Shown here one piece after another: positions 4,314-6,996 of a stretch of DNA of 6,996 nt. Positions within the stretch are counted from its first letter, which is position 1. Every line of letters starts with the position of its first letter. The position numbers were made by a program, and so were the translations under genes. This DNA comes from an uncultured delta proteobacterium. GTDB lineage: Bacteria > RBG-13-61-14 > DRUE01. The stretch lies in the NCBI GenBank assembly GCA_903897985.1, contig CAIUDS010000077.1:1-6996 (forward strand), written 5' to 3'. Under the pieces are notes generated by a model that saw nothing but the letters and a program-made list of their open reading frames with translations, had not been told where the DNA came from and made no database searches.

Positions 4314-6969
4314 TCTCAACTCCTTCGGTTTGTTTTTCCGAGGGATCATACGGTCTTGGGGGGAACGCTTCGGCCTCGGGGGCTTTGGGCACCTTCTCCG
4401 TCAGGGGCACGAAGGCCGTGATTTTGTAATCGCTCCAGGGGCCTTCGGCCTTGGCATAATAACCGAACAGGGATTGCTGGGTTTGATTGATCAGGGCGCC
4501 CACCAGCGGGATGGGCTTGGTCAGGGTGGAAAGCACCTCCAGCGGATAAGCCGAGACCCAGAGCTTCATGCTCTGGTGAACCAGGTCCACCGAGCCGGCG
4601 CCATGAGCCTCGAACACCGCGCTGCGCAACTCGATGTCGTTGAAATAAATCACGCCGTCCTGGAAAATCAATTCGGCTTTGGCCCGGTCAAAGGGCAGGC
4701 CGCCTTTGCTTTGGTCAATCTTGAAGCCCATGAACTGGAGTAAGCGCAGCCCCAGGTTGTAGCCGATCAGGTTGCCATTGCGGACCACCAGCTTGAAATA
4801 GCCGTTCAGGGATTGCTTTTGCAGCTGGCCGTCAACAAACCTTCCGCTCAAATAGCCCTCGCCGCTGGCCGGGCCGTCCACGAAGAAATCATATCCGAAC
4901 AACTCGTCCATCAGTTTCTTGAACTGGAAATTATCGAGGTGTCCCCGGAAATGAAAATCCGAGATCCGGGCCAGCCGGAAATCGAGCCAGCTGCCGCCGT
5001 CCTGGAAAAAGCCGTCTTTGTATTTCATGGTGAGGTTCGGGAAGTTCACCAACCGGTCCTTGTATTTCCATTTGCCCTTGGCGGAATCCGCGACGAACTT
5101 TTTGTATTTGATCCGGGTACCGCTGAACTCCCCGCGCCAGATGCTGGCCACCGGGCCGAGCGGCGCGCCCGGCTCCTCGGCGCTGCCCAGCTTGCGGGTG
5201 CGGGAAAAGAACAGCCGGGCCAGGTCCAGTTCGTTGACATTGCTGATCAGCTTGAAGCGCGGCCGGTGGTCCTTGGTGTCCCGGTTATAGATAAAATCGC
5301 TCGAGATGGGCATGCCCGAGATGCTGAGCCCGGAGGCGGGCATGGATATTTCCGTGGGAGTGATCTGGAGCTCGCCGTTGAATTTTTCGATCGGGAACAC
5401 CACCATGCCCGGATCATAAACGGTGTCATGCAGCTTGGCGATCCCCTCATACCAGAACCGGTTCGGGCCCGGCTCCGGGTAGCGGAAGTCAAGCGTGACC
5501 CGGCCCTTGCCGGAAAAATTCATGAACCGCGCCTGCGGGAAAATCTTGATCGGCCTCCAGAGCAGCAACTGTTTGAAGATGCTCAGGTCGTTGATCCTCA
5601 AGTCCATCCCGCCCTTGAACGAATTATTCCCGGCTTCACCCCGGGTGAAATTGAAGTCAAACCGGTTCAAAGTGTTATCGCCCAGGGTCCCTTCCTCGGT
5701 TTCGAATCTGATGTTTGACCAGTGGCGGTCAATTTTTATTTTGCCTTGCAGCACGACCAAAAACGGCTTCAAATTCCCCATCGGTTCCTGGTAGGGGAAA
5801 GGCGCTTCCACCCGGAGCCAGCCCGGATTTGAGCCTTGAATGCCCTTGAGCTCCACCTTGGCGCCCCCGATCATGATCGGTTCCAGAATCCGGCCGGGCT
5901 TTCCCGCGGGATCGTAGACCAGCATCCGGAAGTTGGTTATATTGGCCTCATCCACATTAAAAAACTTTTCCCAGGGGTTCTCCCCGGGCTGCCAATGATA
6001 TTGATACTCCGCGTCTCCCCAGACCTGGATTTTGCTCTGGTATTTGGAATACTGGATCGGCGCCCATTTGAGGTTGAGGGCCGCCTGCTCCAGCTTGACC
6101 TTGCCCGCCGCCGTCCCGGTGAACAGAATCTTGCCTTCCTTCCACGCGAACTCCAGGTTGAGCTGGCGGAAGGGATTTTCCCCCCACTTGGCTTCGTCAA
6201 AGTCAGCCTTCAAGTCAAAGGGCTTGAGGGATAAGAACATTTTACCCTTGCCCTCGAACCGGAGCGGGGTGAGGCCGGGCTGGTCATAAGGATGGTCGGC
6301 CCCGAACCAGAAAGAGAAAGTGTTTTTCTCCGCGGCTTTGGTCAGGCCCAATTCAATATTTCCAAATTGCATGGGCGTCTTGAGTTTTTTGGGTTTGTCG
6401 CGCAGGTCGTAAATAGTGCCCTGAGCCCGGGAAATCAAAACCCGGTTGGTTTCCAGAAGGTCTTGCGGGTCGAACTTGACCGGGTAGCGCTTTTCCAGGA
6501 TCTGGATAATTTTCCCGATCCAGGTTTTTTCAAATTCCGCCTGGGCCCGGACCTGGTCTTCGGTCTTGGGCTTGACCAGACCGCGGAACCGCGCTTTTTC
6601 TTTCGAACTCAACTCGATATAGAATTCGGGATCGTTCAGGATCACTTCCTTGATCTTGACCCTCCGGTTGCGGGCCAATTCATCCAGGTCCAGGACCGCT
6701 TTCAAGGATTTGGCGCGGAACAATTCCGGCCGGACCCGCTCGGGGTCCGGGAGCTCCACTTTTACATCTTTGAGCTCCAGGCCGATGCCGGGATAGACAA
6801 TGGGAAAAATCAGGCCCAGTTGCAGTTTCAAATTGTACCGGCTCTCCACCCATTGAACCAAGGCCTCGCGGTGGCGGTTGGGGTTGAGCTTGCGGAACTC
6901 GTAGACCCCCAAGCCGACCAGGCCGAGCGCGGCCAGGACCAGCAGGAATGATAAAATCAGCTTCTTCAT
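4300..6969 (-). CDS. AsmA/YhdP-like envelope biogenesis protein
   Basis: This 889-residue protein has one N-terminal membrane segment (about residues 4-24, after MKK), which anchors it in the inner membrane with the rest in the periplasm. AsmA-family proteins (AsmA, TamB, YhdP) are long beta-rich bridges implicated in moving phospholipids to the outer membrane and in outer-membrane integrity. Residues 25-150 resemble the AsmA N-terminal region, with successive beta-strand segments such as LELKDVKVELPDP. Residues about 721-856 resemble the conserved AsmA-like C-terminal module (LNGYFKLVVRNG, then FQDGVIYFNDIELRS, AHGAGSVDL, and a short hydrophobic segment before KAEGPWSDYKITAFVPL). A charged, proline-rich tail ends the protein. 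The middle is poorly conserved and was identified only by its beta-rich pattern. The ribosome binding site is weak, but the TAATG junction suggests translation coupled to an upstream gene. The cyclophilin lipoprotein follows in the same operon. Confidence 0.85.
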   Translation of the reverse strand: MKKLILSFLLVLAALGLVGLGVYEFRKLNPNRHREALVQWVESRYNLKLQLGLIFPIVYPGIGLELKDVKVELPDPERVRPELFRAKSLKAVLDLDELARNRRVKIKEVILNDPEFYIELSSKEKARFRGLVKPKTEDQVRAQAEFEKTWIGKIIQILEKRYPVKFDPQDLLETNRVLISRAQGTIYDLRDKPKKLKTPMQFGNIELGLTKAAEKNTFSFWFGADHPYDQPGLTPLRFEGKGKMFLSLKPFDLKADFDEAKWGENPFRQLNLEFAWKEGKILFTGTAAGKVKLEQAALNLKWAPIQYSKYQSKIQVWGDAEYQYHWQPGENPWEKFFNVDEANITNFRMLVYDPAGKPGRILEPIMIGGAKVELKGIQGSNPGWLRVEAPFPYQEPMGNLKPFLVVLQGKIKIDRHWSNIRFETEEGTLGDNTLNRFDFNFTRGEAGNNSFKGGMDLRINDLSIFKQLLLWRPIKIFPQARFMNFSGKGRVTLDFRYPEPGPNRFWYEGIAKLHDTVYDPGMVVFPIEKFNGELQITPTEISMPASGLSISGMPISSDFIYNRDTKDHRPRFKLISNVNELDLARLFFSRTRKLGSAEEPGAPLGPVASIWRGEFSGTRIKYKKFVADSAKGKWKYKDRLVNFPNLTMKYKDGFFQDGGSWLDFRLARISDFHFRGHLDNFQFKKLMDELFGYDFFVDGPASGEGYLSGRFVDGQLQKQSLNGYFKLVVRNGNLIGYNLGLRLLQFMGFKIDQSKGGLPFDRAKAELIFQDGVIYFNDIELRSAVFEAHGAGSVDLVHQSMKLWVSAYPLEVLSTLTKPIPLVGALINQTQQSLFGYYAKAEGPWSDYKITAFVPLTEKVPKAPEAEAFPPRPYDPSEKQTEGVESENK

Positions 6970-6996
6970 TACCCGATCAAGCGTTTGAGATTGTAA
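6969..6996 (-). CDS. Possible C-terminal end of an upstream gene (partial)
   Basis: On the minus strand the window begins with an open frame whose last complete codons read YNLKRLIG and end in TAA. That stop overlaps the ATG of the AsmA-like gene as TAATG. Overlaps of this kind are typical of tightly coupled operon genes and would explain the weak ribosome binding site of the AsmA gene. Only nine codons including the stop are visible, so the product cannot be identified and the frame could be chance. Confidence 0.35.

Noticed and set aside
4813..5718. Plus-strand open frame of 301 codons
   Set aside because: It lies entirely antisense to the AsmA-like gene, whose membrane segment and C-terminal module are convincing. 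Long antisense frames are common in GC-rich DNA, and its translation shows no domain.
1..6996. tRNA, rRNA or insertion sequence
   Set aside because: No cloverleaf with a TTCGA-type arm, no rRNA-like stretch and no transposase motif was seen.

Overview
This 7.0 kb window appears to come from an uncultured Gram-negative bacterium. The evidence is an inner-membrane-anchored AsmA-type envelope protein and a lipoprotein with a signal peptide. Every supported gene lies on the minus strand. The lineage cannot be fixed from sequence alone. The intergenic DNA is full of short, untranslated, repeat-like segments, a style often seen in environmental genomes such as Omnitrophota or other PVC-like and deltaproteobacterial lineages (inference only).

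Reading down the minus strand from the right edge: the last codons of an upstream gene may end in a TAATG overlap at 6969. Next comes an 889-residue AsmA/YhdP-like protein (4300-6969), then a cyclophilin-type peptidyl-prolyl isomerase lipoprotein (3480-4313), which overlaps the AsmA gene by 14 bases and has a strong ribosome binding site before a GTG start. These two form an envelope operon. A stand-alone macro-domain protein of the YmdB type (2840-3382) follows with its own strong ribosome binding site. All three genes are GC-rich.

A shift in base composition then leads into an AT-rich restriction-modification cassette. It has a good sigma-70-type promoter (2546-2574), a NotI-family restriction endonuclease (1646-2524) and a Dam/D12-class N6-adenine DNA methyltransferase (739-1659). 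The two genes overlap by 14 bases. The endonuclease keeps the four-cysteine metal site and the E...D...ExQ active site of NotI. Its partner methylates adenine, so the pair should recognise an adenine-containing site rather than GCGGCCGC. This is the most interesting system in the window. A short possible reading frame (2536-2748) with a palindromic element lies between the cassette and the macro gene.

Bases 1-738 contain no convincing gene. They hold short 10-bp-period repeats, a TTCAACC tandem repeat, two tiny reading frames with good ribosome binding sites, a set of competing stems followed by a T-run, and a hairpin cluster that begins at the methyltransferase stop codon.
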